Shown piece by piece: positions 1 through 5,535 of a DNA stretch of 7,401 bases. The notes under the pieces were generated by a model, which was given only the letters and a program-made list of their open reading frames with translations, made no database searches and was not told where the DNA came from. Location of the stretch: the NCBI GenBank assembly GCA_013330765.1, contig DUHU01000062.1, positions 1 through 7,401 of the forward strand. Direction: 5' to 3'. Within the stretch, counting starts at the first letter, position 1; every line of letters begins with the position of its first letter. The stretch is from Candidatus Poseidoniaceae archaeon. Lineage in GTDB: Archaea; Thermoplasmatota; Poseidoniia; Poseidoniales; Poseidoniaceae. The position numbers and the translations under genes were made by a program.

Positions 1-379
1 CACTGACGGAGGTCTCCTCGTCATGACCCCGGACGTTGTTGAGCATCAGGACTTGGCCCGGCTTGAGCGCCTCAATGGCCGCCATGGCCTGTTCACCACA
101 GACGTCGTCCACCCAATCGACACGTCGGCCGAGGAGTCGGCCAAGTTCTCGGGCATGGCCGAGGGTGTCGGTGAAGTCGGCTTTTCCAGGCCGAGATTGA
201 TGCGCCAACACGACCACTTTGGCTTGCCCTAAGCGATTCAACGTGGGGAGGATGGCCCGGATGCGCGTGTCATCGAGGAAGGCTTTGGTCGTCGGGTCAA
301 GGGGGCTGTTCAGGTCCACCCGGAGCAGCACGGTGCGGCCGCCGACCTCGACGTCGTCGAGCGTGAGGACGCGCCCCAT
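1..379 (-). CDS. pgk: Phosphoglycerate kinase, N-terminal part (runs off the window)
   Basis: Phosphoglycerate kinase interconverts 1,3-bisphosphoglycerate plus ADP and 3-phosphoglycerate plus ATP in cytoplasmic glycolysis/gluconeogenesis. Reading the minus strand from the ATG at 379-377 gives 126 residues with the family's N-terminal landmarks in order: LLRVDLNSPLDP (18-29; Asp22 and Asn24 are substrate-site positions), DDTRIR (36-41), the archaeal-style AHQSRPGKADF (59-69, equivalent to SHLGRP in bacteria, with His60 and Arg63) and NNVR (114-117). These match the 3-phosphoglycerate-binding half of the enzyme; the nucleotide-binding half lies outside the window. The start sits 46 bases after the upstream membrane-protein gene, with a weak GGAG about 6 bases before it. 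One oddity is that the usual ENVRF stretch reads NNVRG. Family assignment is secure. Confidence 0.93.
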   Translation of the reverse strand, partial: MGRVLTLDDVEVGGRTVLLRVDLNSPLDPTTKAFLDDTRIRAILPTLNRLGQAKVVVLAHQSRPGKADFTDTLGHARELGRLLGRRVDWVDDVCGEQAMAAIEALKPGQVLMLNNVRGHDEETSVS

Positions 380-425
380 GGTTGCTCCAGACGCAGACGA
401 CGTTTGAGCATCTCGGAAGAGACGG

Positions 426-1406
426 TCACGACATGAATTCGTCGCCCACGCTGTTCGGTTGGTCCCCAGCAGGCGGCTTTTGCCAGAATGTCCCTTGATC
501 TTCGAGTGCTTCCGTCGCCGGTTGGCTTTCAGTAGCGGGCGCTGGGACGGCCGTGGGTTCGACTGGAGCGGTGGGTTGTGGAGTGGGCTGTACGGGAGGC
601 GATGCCGCGACCGGGGCTGACATGTTCATTCCAGCCGGCTGCATCTGTTGCACAGGTGCTTGCACCACGGTGGTTCCCTGTGGCACAACGGGTACAGCGT
701 ACGCGCCCATCACGGTCCCGGGAACCACAGCGGCCATGCCCTGCTGAACGGGTTGCGCAGGCAGAATGCCTGCCGCGTTGGGCATGCCCTGAACCGGTGT
801 TTGCACCATGCCTTGGGCTCCATAGGTGCCAGGCGCGACCATCATGCCCGCCTGACCGTAGGTTTGTGGTGCGTAGGTCATCGTGGGGGCCGGATCATCA
901 AGCACGGCCCAGAGCACCAAGCCCACGAGCAAGACCAGAATGCCAAGGCAGCAACCTGCAACTCCAAATCCAGCAGCAGCGATGCTGTCGCCGGTTGGAT
1001 CTTTGATGATCGAGACGTCGACGTTGGCGCTGATGTCAAGCACCATTTCTCCGTCCTGGAAATCTTCGTCATCAATGGGGGCGATGTCCGCGATGTGAAT
1101 CCAACCGTCAGGGGAGTAGTAGCCGCTCTCGCCACCGGAACAGAAGTCGTAGAAGTAGGGGTATGCCTCACCGTCGTGAAGCACGGAAAGGCTGATTCCG
1201 TCGCAGGAGTCACCCTCCGCAAAGACGCTCAAGTAATTCCATGGCGTCACCGACAATTCGCCGCTTTGGCCGCTGAAGACGATGTCTTGGGTCGGATCAA
1301 CTTCGCTTTCGTCGGGGGCCATGGACCCTCCAATCACCATAAGCAGGATGCCCAGGGCCATGGAGGCCGCGCCGGCGATGAGGGTCCACTTGGCTGCACC
1401 GTGCAT
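426..1406 (-). CDS. Two-pass membrane protein with extracytoplasmic domain and Pro/Gln/Met-rich tail
   Basis: I do not recognise a characterised family. The 326-residue protein has a hydrophobic segment at about 8-28 (after a short N-terminus with Lys6), an acidic domain at about 30-142, and a second strong hydrophobic segment at about 143-169 containing a CC pair. A low-complexity tail follows to the end, rich in Pro, Gln, Ala, Val and Met with irregular PVQ/APV/QGM-type repeats. The central domain has two cysteines (68 and 89) that could form a disulfide, and many Asp, Gly and Tyr. The likely topology is N-terminus in, acidic domain outside, tail in the cytoplasm. The ATG at 1406-1404 begins right at the first membrane helix and faces the divergent promoter region. 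The stop lies 46 bases before pgk, so the two may be co-transcribed. The long plus-strand open frame opposite it is a GC-rich shadow. Function unknown. Confidence 0.85.
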   Translation of the reverse strand: MHGAAKWTLIAGAASMALGILLMVIGGSMAPDESEVDPTQDIVFSGQSGELSVTPWNYLSVFAEGDSCDGISLSVLHDGEAYPYFYDFCSGGESGYYSPDGWIHIADIAPIDDEDFQDGEMVLDISANVDVSIIKDPTGDSIAAAGFGVAGCCLGILVLLVGLVLWAVLDDPAPTMTYAPQTYGQAGMMVAPGTYGAQGMVQTPVQGMPNAAGILPAQPVQQGMAAVVPGTVMGAYAVPVVPQGTTVVQAPVQQMQPAGMNMSAPVAASPPVQPTPQPTAPVEPTAVPAPATESQPATEALEDQGTFWQKPPAGDQPNSVGDEFMS

Positions 1407-1413
1407 GGTAAGT

Positions 1414-1421
1414 GACCGGTC
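1414..1421. repeat. 8-bp perfect palindrome GACCGGTC
   Basis: GACCGGTC is its own reverse complement and lies 7 bases upstream of the minus-strand membrane-protein start at 1406. It could be an operator half or simply chance in GC-rich DNA. No second copy stands out in the intergenic region. Confidence 0.3.
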
Positions 1422-1469
1422 GGCCCCATCAAGACGCTATCGGCGAACGTGCTGGGCATCTTTGAAAGT

Positions 1470-1482
1470 CCGATGCCATCGG
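1470..1482. repeat. Inverted repeat CCGAT-GCC-ATCGG before the M24 peptidase
   Basis: Two perfect 5-base arms surround a 3-base centre, ending 9 bases before the ATG at 1492. If transcription is leaderless this falls between a TATA-like element and the start site, where a repressor could act. If there is a leader it could form a small hairpin near the ribosome entry. It is short enough to be chance. Confidence 0.3.
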
Positions 1483-1491
1483 TCGTCACCC

Positions 1492-2772
1492 ATGGAAGGG
1501 CCACCGCTGGACCCGGAGGACCTCCTCGGGCCTGAGGGCGAGGATTGGCGCGTTCCTGTGAACGAGCTCGCTGCTCGGCAGAACGAATTGGCTCGAAGGC
1601 TTCGAGATGCCGGACTTCCCGGCCTCCTCGTCCAGCATCCCATCGACCTGTACTACTACGCAGGCGGCCGCCAAAACGGGGCCCTTTTCATTCCCGCAGC
1701 GGGAGCGGGCGGTTCCGTGGAAGCGGGAGGCAACGGGCCGGTCGGGTACGTTCGCCGAAGCCTGCGCCGTGCGGTGCACGAGGCGGGTGGCGACGATGCA
1801 CCGCACGAGATCACCGCCTTTCCAAGCCTGCGTCACCTGAGCGACGTGCTGCATGAGCGTGGCGTCACCGAAGCGCCGGCGCTGCAACGTGGTGAGGTGC
1901 CGGCTTCCTTCGCCGATCGATTCGCCAAGGCGCTCTCGGCGCTTGGTCCATCGGGTGACGGCACCGCGGTCGTACACGCGCAGCGGGAATCCAAGTCCGC
2001 GTGGGAAATCGCTTGCATGGAAGAAGCCGCAGGCGTGCAAATCCGCATGTTCGAAGCCGTGGAGGCGGTCGGCGGTGAAGGCGTGTCTGAACTTGATTTG
2101 GTGGCCGCTGCGGAAGCCGTGAGCCGTTCAGAAGGCTTCGCAGGACAAGTGGAAATGCGGCGCTATCCTTTGCAATGCGACCGCGCCGTGGTGGTCTCAG
2201 GTCGTTCGGGTGGGGTCTCTTCCTTCTTCGACTCCGCCGTGGGCGGCGTTGGACCGCATCCGCTCTCTGGAATGGGTGCGGGCTTCGCCAAAATCAAGCC
2301 ACACGATCCGGTCTTGGTGGATTTGGTCCACCTTCACCGTGGTTACGTCGTGGACATGACGCGGATGTTTGTCGCCGGAAGCATGCCCAAGGTTTGGGAG
2401 GAGCGCCTCGAAGACATGGTCGCGGTCAAGGAGGTCGTGGTTGACGTGCTCGATCGAGGCGAGGACTGCAGCAGGGCCTGGGAGGAAGGCCTGGCCTTGG
2501 CGACCGAGTTGGGTCATGCCGATCACCTCATGGGCATGGCTCCAGACCAATCCCGCTTCCTTGGCCACTCGGTCGGACTTCAACTCGATGAAGCTCCGGT
2601 GGTGGCCAAAGGGTTCGACCGCCCGATGCCGCTTGGCGGCACCATGGCCATCGAACCCAAAGTCGTGCATCAGGAAGGATGCATTGGATCCGAGGACACG
2701 TGGACACGTGACGAGGATGGACTTCGACCCCTCACGGCCGGCGGCGCCTGGCCTTGGGTGACCACGTGGTGA
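1492..2772 (+). CDS. M24-family metallopeptidase (Xaa-Pro aminopeptidase/prolidase-like)
   Basis: This is a pita-bread-fold, probably cytoplasmic metallopeptidase of the aminopeptidase P/prolidase type, which removes residues next to proline from peptides. The 426-residue product has a creatinase-like N-terminal domain (about 25-165, including GLLVQHPIDLYYYAGG at 44-59) and a C-terminal M24 catalytic domain (about 168-415). All five dinuclear-metal ligands can be placed: Asp277 and Asp288 (VDLVHLHRGYVVDMTR, spaced 11), His359 in GHSVGL, Glu388 in MAIEP and Glu401 in GSEDTW. His256 in GPHPLSG may be the catalytic histidine. The ATG at 1492 is chosen because the frame upstream overlaps the divergent gene and no internal Met occurs before 176. 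There is no Shine-Dalgarno, so the message may be leaderless. It is the first gene of the plus-strand cluster, and its stop overlaps the next start (TGATG). The exact substrate cannot be told from sequence. Confidence 0.9.
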   Translation: MEGPPLDPEDLLGPEGEDWRVPVNELAARQNELARRLRDAGLPGLLVQHPIDLYYYAGGRQNGALFIPAAGAGGSVEAGGNGPVGYVRRSLRRAVHEAGGDDAPHEITAFPSLRHLSDVLHERGVTEAPALQRGEVPASFADRFAKALSALGPSGDGTAVVHAQRESKSAWEIACMEEAAGVQIRMFEAVEAVGGEGVSELDLVAAAEAVSRSEGFAGQVEMRRYPLQCDRAVVVSGRSGGVSSFFDSAVGGVGPHPLSGMGAGFAKIKPHDPVLVDLVHLHRGYVVDMTRMFVAGSMPKVWEERLEDMVAVKEVVVDVLDRGEDCSRAWEEGLALATELGHADHLMGMAPDQSRFLGHSVGLQLDEAPVVAKGFDRPMPLGGTMAIEPKVVHQEGCIGSEDTWTRDEDGLRPLTAGGAWPWVTTW

Positions 2773-3041
2773 TGACCATGAATCCAACAACGGACCAAGA
2801 CACGATCTGCACGAAACAAGAAGGCTGGACGCTGGAAGACGTGGGGAAAATCATCCCCGTTCGGGTCACGCCAAACGGCTCCTACCGAAACGAACCCGTG
2901 GTCCACGTGCATTGCCAGATGTGCACGGCCGAGTTTATCGGACCGGCACGCGAAGCCGGTGGTTTCCTTGGCGGACACGAGTGTTTGCATGCTTGGGAAT
3001 TGGCTCAAATGATGGGCCGGTCTGACGGTTTGATTGAATGA
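2772..3041 (+). CDS. Small zinc-finger-like protein
   Basis: The 89-residue hypothetical protein carries a Cys/His arrangement typical of a zinc site: C48-x2-C51 followed, 17 residues later, by H69, C71 and H73 (HCQMC then GHECLH), plus an isolated Cys13. The spacing C-x2-C-x17-H-x3-H resembles a stretched C2H2 finger, so a role in binding nucleic acid or protein is possible but not shown. It belongs to no family I can name. The ATG at 2772 overlaps the upstream TGA by one base. GGTGA at 2757-2761, ten bases before it, can serve as ribosome binding site. A second ATG at 2778 and a TTG at 2754 are less likely starts. It is translationally coupled to the peptidase gene. Confidence 0.78.
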   Translation: MTMNPTTDQDTICTKQEGWTLEDVGKIIPVRVTPNGSYRNEPVVHVHCQMCTAEFIGPAREAGGFLGGHECLHAWELAQMMGRSDGLIE

Positions 3042-3054
3042 GCACCAACGGTGC
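3042..3054 (+). other. Small hairpin GCACC-AAC-GGTGC after the zinc-finger gene
   Basis: A perfect 5-base-pair stem with a 3-base loop starts immediately after the TGA at 3039-3041, in the only sizeable gap (43 bases) inside the plus-strand cluster. No T-run follows, so it is not a convincing terminator. It might modulate processing or expression of the downstream gene. Confidence 0.3.
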
Positions 3055-3084
3055 GTTCATGTTCCTCCGAGCATAGCGAGAAGC

Positions 3085-3897
3085 ATGCCTGCCAAACCGT
3101 ACTCCCCTTCGCACATCGCGGCGGTCGCCGGCGGGTACACCGAACTTCGCCTTTCAGGCGCGGTCAAGACCATGCTTGTTGACGCGCTCTGCGAGGAACT
3201 CGATCGACTTGTACCTCAAATGGAGGCGGCGACCCTGGCCGTTGATGAAGAACGGAAAACCCTCGACGATGCTGCCCGGACGCGGCTGAACTACAACCGC
3301 ACCCGTGAGTTGATGATCGACCGATTGGAGTCCCTCGAATCGGTGGGCTCAGCGGCGGTGCAAGGGGCCATTGAGCACCTCGAAACGTACCTCGGCACCG
3401 TCTTGCAGCAAGCCGGTCAAGCGGCAGAGCGTGACCGTGTGGCCACCATCAAGGACAGGCACTTGACCCAAGCCCTGGGCCGCCTTGGCGGAGGCGAATC
3501 CGGAGAGGATGCTCCTCAAGCCGTCGTTGGTGCGGAAGCGGTCATCGCCGCGGAACCTGTGGTCGTGGGTTCAGGCGGTGGAATGCTCACCGAAGGGTCG
3601 TTGGTGTCCATCGCCAAGAGCCACGCGGGCATGCCCGTCACCCTTGAAGCCGCCCGAGAATTGCTGGATTTGTACTACATGTACGTCGATCAGGTCGAAG
3701 CGGAAATCATGGACGAAGCCCGGTTTGGCCGGGACCCGTCCCATCTTCTCGAACACATCAACCGCATGCGGACCCTGATGGGACTGGGCTGGATGCGCCG
3801 CATGCTCCGGGCGGCCGCAGATGAAGCCCGAGAGCGCGGTTATCGACGCATCGACATCGAACAGATCGTCAACATCGATCCCTTTGCTGAGGGGTGA
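3085..3897 (+). CDS. Helical protein with candidate tandem histone folds
   Basis: No named family is recognised with certainty. The 270-residue protein is predicted almost entirely helical. Residues 6-68 follow a histone-like plan: a short helix (SPSHIAAVAGG), a turn with RLS, a long amphipathic helix, then ERKTLDDA, resembling GRKTIKAEDI of archaeal histones. Residues 72-133 repeat it. From Val87 to Ala130 they can be laid ungapped on the HMf-type histone long helix, loop and last helix, ending in TIKDRHLTQAL. An Ala/Gly/Val linker (about 135-168) leads to a third helical region (169-265) ending in RRIDIEQIV, again like a histone final helix. The inferred role is DNA binding or a chromatin-like scaffold. 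The ATG at 3085 is preferred to an upstream TTG at 3034, which overlaps the previous gene. The stop lies 4 bases before the thioredoxin-like gene. A generic coiled-coil protein is the main alternative. Confidence 0.8.
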   Translation: MPAKPYSPSHIAAVAGGYTELRLSGAVKTMLVDALCEELDRLVPQMEAATLAVDEERKTLDDAARTRLNYNRTRELMIDRLESLESVGSAAVQGAIEHLETYLGTVLQQAGQAAERDRVATIKDRHLTQALGRLGGGESGEDAPQAVVGAEAVIAAEPVVVGSGGGMLTEGSLVSIAKSHAGMPVTLEAARELLDLYYMYVDQVEAEIMDEARFGRDPSHLLEHINRMRTLMGLGWMRRMLRAAADEARERGYRRIDIEQIVNIDPFAEG

Positions 3898-3901
3898 ACG
3901 C

Positions 3902-4219
3902 ATGCTCGTGCCCGACGTGGGCGATCTTGAGGCGTCCTTGGACGCACCTCGGCTGGTGTTGCTCTTGGGCAAAAGCGGATGCATACAATGCACCGAATTG
4001 GCGGTTGCAGCTTCGGCATGGTCGGACGAAACCCGCCGTTGCGTGTTCCTCCATCTCGACGACGCTGCAGGACGTGAATTGACGGTCAAGCATCCCTTCC
4101 TTGCCCACGTCGACATGCTCCCCGCCGTGGTGCCCATGCTTCACGGCGCTCCACTTGACGTCCTCCACGGTCACGGGACGGACGTCCTCGACCGGGCTTG
4201 GGCTCAGATGGAGGCATGA
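3902..4219 (+). CDS. Thioredoxin-like CxxC protein
   Basis: The 105-residue protein has the order of elements expected of a thioredoxin fold. A strand LVLLLGKSG runs into C27-I-Q-C30 at the start of a helix, then a strand CVFLHLD (47-53), and MLPAVVP (72-78) is a likely cis-proline region before a final strand and helix. It would act in the cytoplasm as a dithiol oxidoreductase or thiol carrier; no signal peptide or membrane segment is visible. The active-site dipeptide IQ differs from the GP of classical thioredoxin, so the redox potential and partner are unknown. The ATG at 3902 is supported by a strong GAGGGGTGA at about 3888-3896 that overlaps the stop of the previous gene. The same frame is open upstream but overlaps that gene. 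It lies directly before the membrane protein, with one base between stop and next start. Confidence 0.82.
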   Translation: MLVPDVGDLEASLDAPRLVLLLGKSGCIQCTELAVAASAWSDETRRCVFLHLDDAAGRELTVKHPFLAHVDMLPAVVPMLHGAPLDVLHGHGTDVLDRAWAQMEA

Positions 4220-4220
4220 C

Positions 4221-5072
4221 ATGTTGACCGCCGTGGTGCTTTCCGCCGTGCTTTCTGCCGTGGTGGCCATCGGTGTCACCTTGGTCATCGAACGGTGGGG
4301 GGGCCGCATCGGCGGTGTGGTGGGCACCATCCCGACCACCATTGTTCCTGCTGGAATTGGATTGGCCCTTGCGTCCGATGCAGAGGCCTTGGCAGCCAGC
4401 CTTGCCGTGGTGCCCTATGGCATGCTGATCAACGGATGCTTTCTCCTTGTTTACGTGCTCGTCCCACCTCGTTTGTCGCATCAAGGTGGCTCCGCCCTCG
4501 CCCTCACCACCACGTCCGCGCTGGTGGTGTGGGGGGCTTTTGGTGCGCTCATGCTCCTTGCGCTTGATCCGCTTTTGCTCCGTGTTGAGCCGATGCATGT
4601 TGCCCTGATTGGCACGGTCGCGCTTGGCGTCATGGGGCTCTTGGTCGCTCGAGGCCCCCGGCCTGCACCCACCGGTCATCGCAGTCCTGGAAGGATGGAA
4701 ATCATGGCCCGAGGGTTCGCTGCGGCCACGGCCATTGGTCTTGCCGTGTACCTCTCTAGCCTCGGCATGCCGCTTTTGGCCGGGTTGTCGTCGGTCTTCC
4801 CGGCCATTTTTCTGACCACCATGGTGGGGTTGTGGTTGTCTCAAGGGCCGGACGTGCCTCTGGGTGCTGCCGGTCCGATGCTCCTTGGGTCCACCAGCGT
4901 GGCCGTTTACGCTTGTTTGGCGATGTGGTCGCTTCCGACCCTTGGCGTTTGGTGGGGCTCGGCGGTTGCTTGGACCCTGTCAGTCGTCCTGTGGACCCTA
5001 CCTTGCTCATGGTGGGTCATGCGCTCGGATTCAACACCCGCTCCCACAGCGCAGGCTCAGGCACCCCTGTGA
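4221..5072 (+). CDS. Polytopic membrane protein, about nine helices, internally duplicated
   Basis: The 283-residue protein is mostly hydrophobic. Segments are visible at about 2-24, 28-51, 57-81, 92-118, 126-144, 164-181, 183-206, 213-236 and 241-266, with a short basic loop (RGPRPAPTGHRSPGR, 144-158) after the fifth. Helices 2-3 carry GGRIGGVVGTIPTTIVPAG and helices 7-8 carry a comparable LLAGLSSVFPAIFLTTMVG. Both are followed by an acidic turn, a small-residue stretch and another helix, suggesting a duplicated half of the kind seen in many small transporters. No specific transporter family is recognised and the substrate is unknown. The ATG at 4221 has GGAGG at 4210-4214 and follows the previous stop by one base. 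Its last 19 codons overlap the convergent MIP18-like gene on the other strand. Confidence 0.87.
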   Translation: MLTAVVLSAVLSAVVAIGVTLVIERWGGRIGGVVGTIPTTIVPAGIGLALASDAEALAASLAVVPYGMLINGCFLLVYVLVPPRLSHQGGSALALTTTSALVVWGAFGALMLLALDPLLLRVEPMHVALIGTVALGVMGLLVARGPRPAPTGHRSPGRMEIMARGFAAATAIGLAVYLSSLGMPLLAGLSSVFPAIFLTTMVGLWLSQGPDVPLGAAGPMLLGSTSVAVYACLAMWSLPTLGVWWGSAVAWTLSVVLWTLPCSWWVMRSDSTPAPTAQAQAPL

Positions 5073-5313
5073 CGCGGAGTTCCACCGCGTTGACGCCTCG
5101 GATGGACAGCAAGGCGTCTCGGAGTGCTTCGAGGTCATAGAGGCAACACGGGCAATGCGGGCGTGACGGACGAACGGTCAACCGACATTGACCTCCTTCA
5201 CCGAGGTCGACTTGTTCCACTCGCTCCACGAACGGTGCTCCGCCATGCGGGTCTTGCCATGTGCGCAGGCGCTTGGCCAGTCGCTGCTGCAAGGCCCGCT
5301 GACGCCCGCTCAT
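5017..5313 (-). CDS. Divergent MIP18/DUF59-family protein (Fe-S assembly related)
   Basis: MIP18/DUF59 (PaaD/SufT-type) proteins help build or deliver iron-sulfur clusters in the cytoplasm. The 98-residue product follows that fold's plan. A first helix leads to an aspartate-proline pair (DPHGG, 21-25, like the family's VxDPE), then a strand FVERVEQVDL, a strand QCRLTVRP, a cysteine loop PHCPCC (52-57), a helix DLEALRDALLSI, and a strand GVNAVELRV ending in PEPALW, like the family's DPPW. The single conserved cysteine of the family is here expanded to Cys54, Cys56 and Cys57, with another at 43. The start overlaps the xseB stop (ATGA), with GAGGAG eight bases upstream, so translation is coupled. 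It is the last gene of the minus-strand operon, which also encodes a ferredoxin. The family call is by pattern only. Confidence 0.72.
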   Translation of the reverse strand: MSGRQRALQQRLAKRLRTWQDPHGGAPFVERVEQVDLGEGGQCRLTVRPSRPHCPCCLYDLEALRDALLSIRGVNAVELRVTGVPEPALWERVLNPSA

Positions 5314-5531
5314 GCCTCAGGCTCCTCAAGTTCCGCTTCAGCGTCGTTCAACCTGAGTCGCTTCAGCTGCCCCTCTGCCTCGTCGAGATGGGACTGACAC
5401 GCTTTCAGCAGAGCCGTCCCCTCTTCGAACATCTGGACGGTGGCCTCGAGATCGGTGCCTCCGCGTTCCAGTTCGGCGACGATGGCTTCCAAACGCTGCA
5501 AGGATTCGCTGTAACTCGGGTTCTCGCTCAT
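5310..5531 (-). CDS. xseB: Exodeoxyribonuclease VII small subunit
   Basis: XseB binds the XseA coiled coil in exonuclease VII, which degrades single-stranded DNA from both ends without needing metal. The 73-residue product is of normal family length and shows the two-helix signature: YSESLQRLEAIVAELERGG (7-25), TDLEATVQMFEEGTALLKAC (26-45, matching the family's yeeG...L...C) and QSHLDEAEGQLKRLRL (46-61), then an acidic tail. The start at 5531-5529 is chosen because it sits at the family's natural N-terminus and four bases after the xseA stop. The frame remains open further upstream inside xseA, but that is shadow. It overlaps the next gene by four bases (ATGA). The gene order xseA-xseB supports both calls. 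Confidence 0.93.
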   Translation of the reverse strand: MSENPSYSESLQRLEAIVAELERGGTDLEATVQMFEEGTALLKACQSHLDEAEGQLKRLRLNDAEAELEEPEA

Positions 5532-5535
5532 GATT

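Larger units (their letters stand above)
1407..1491. promoter_or_regulatory. Divergent promoter region between the membrane-protein gene and the M24 peptidase operon
   Basis: These 85 bases separate two divergent start codons, so they should hold promoters for both directions. TTTGAAAG at 1461-1468 lies 24-31 bases before the plus-strand ATG, the expected distance of an archaeal TATA-like element from a leaderless transcript. The match to a TATA consensus is weak. No clear Shine-Dalgarno precedes the ATG at 1492, which fits leaderless initiation. On the minus strand ATAGCGTCTTGAT (1440-1428) sits at a similar distance from its ATG but is not a convincing box. The region also contains the perfect palindrome GACCGGTC and an inverted repeat, listed separately. 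Promoter placement is inferred from context. Confidence 0.4.

Noticed and set aside
648..1415. Open frame of 255 codons on the plus strand opposite the membrane-protein gene
   Set aside because: The product is His/Val/Gly-rich with no recognisable motif and covers almost exactly the antisense of a gene with clear membrane segments. Long antisense frames are expected at this GC content.
1282..1491. N-terminal extension of the M24 peptidase to an upstream start
   Set aside because: The extra residues are Arg/Ser/Pro-rich, do not resemble a creatinase domain, and overlap the divergent gene start. The ATG at 1492 directly precedes the recognisable domain.
2197..2790. Open frame of 197 codons antisense to the M24 peptidase
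   Set aside because: Low-complexity His/Arg/Gly composition without motifs, opposite a gene whose catalytic residues are all present.
3042..3054. Intrinsic terminator inside the plus-strand cluster
   Set aside because: The GCACC/GGTGC stem is only 5 base pairs and no T-run follows, so it is listed only as a small hairpin.
4086..4844. Open frame of 252 codons on the minus strand opposite the thioredoxin-like and membrane-protein genes
   Set aside because: The translation is an Arg/Gly/His/Gln-rich string typical of the reverse strand of a hydrophobic GC-rich gene, with no domain.
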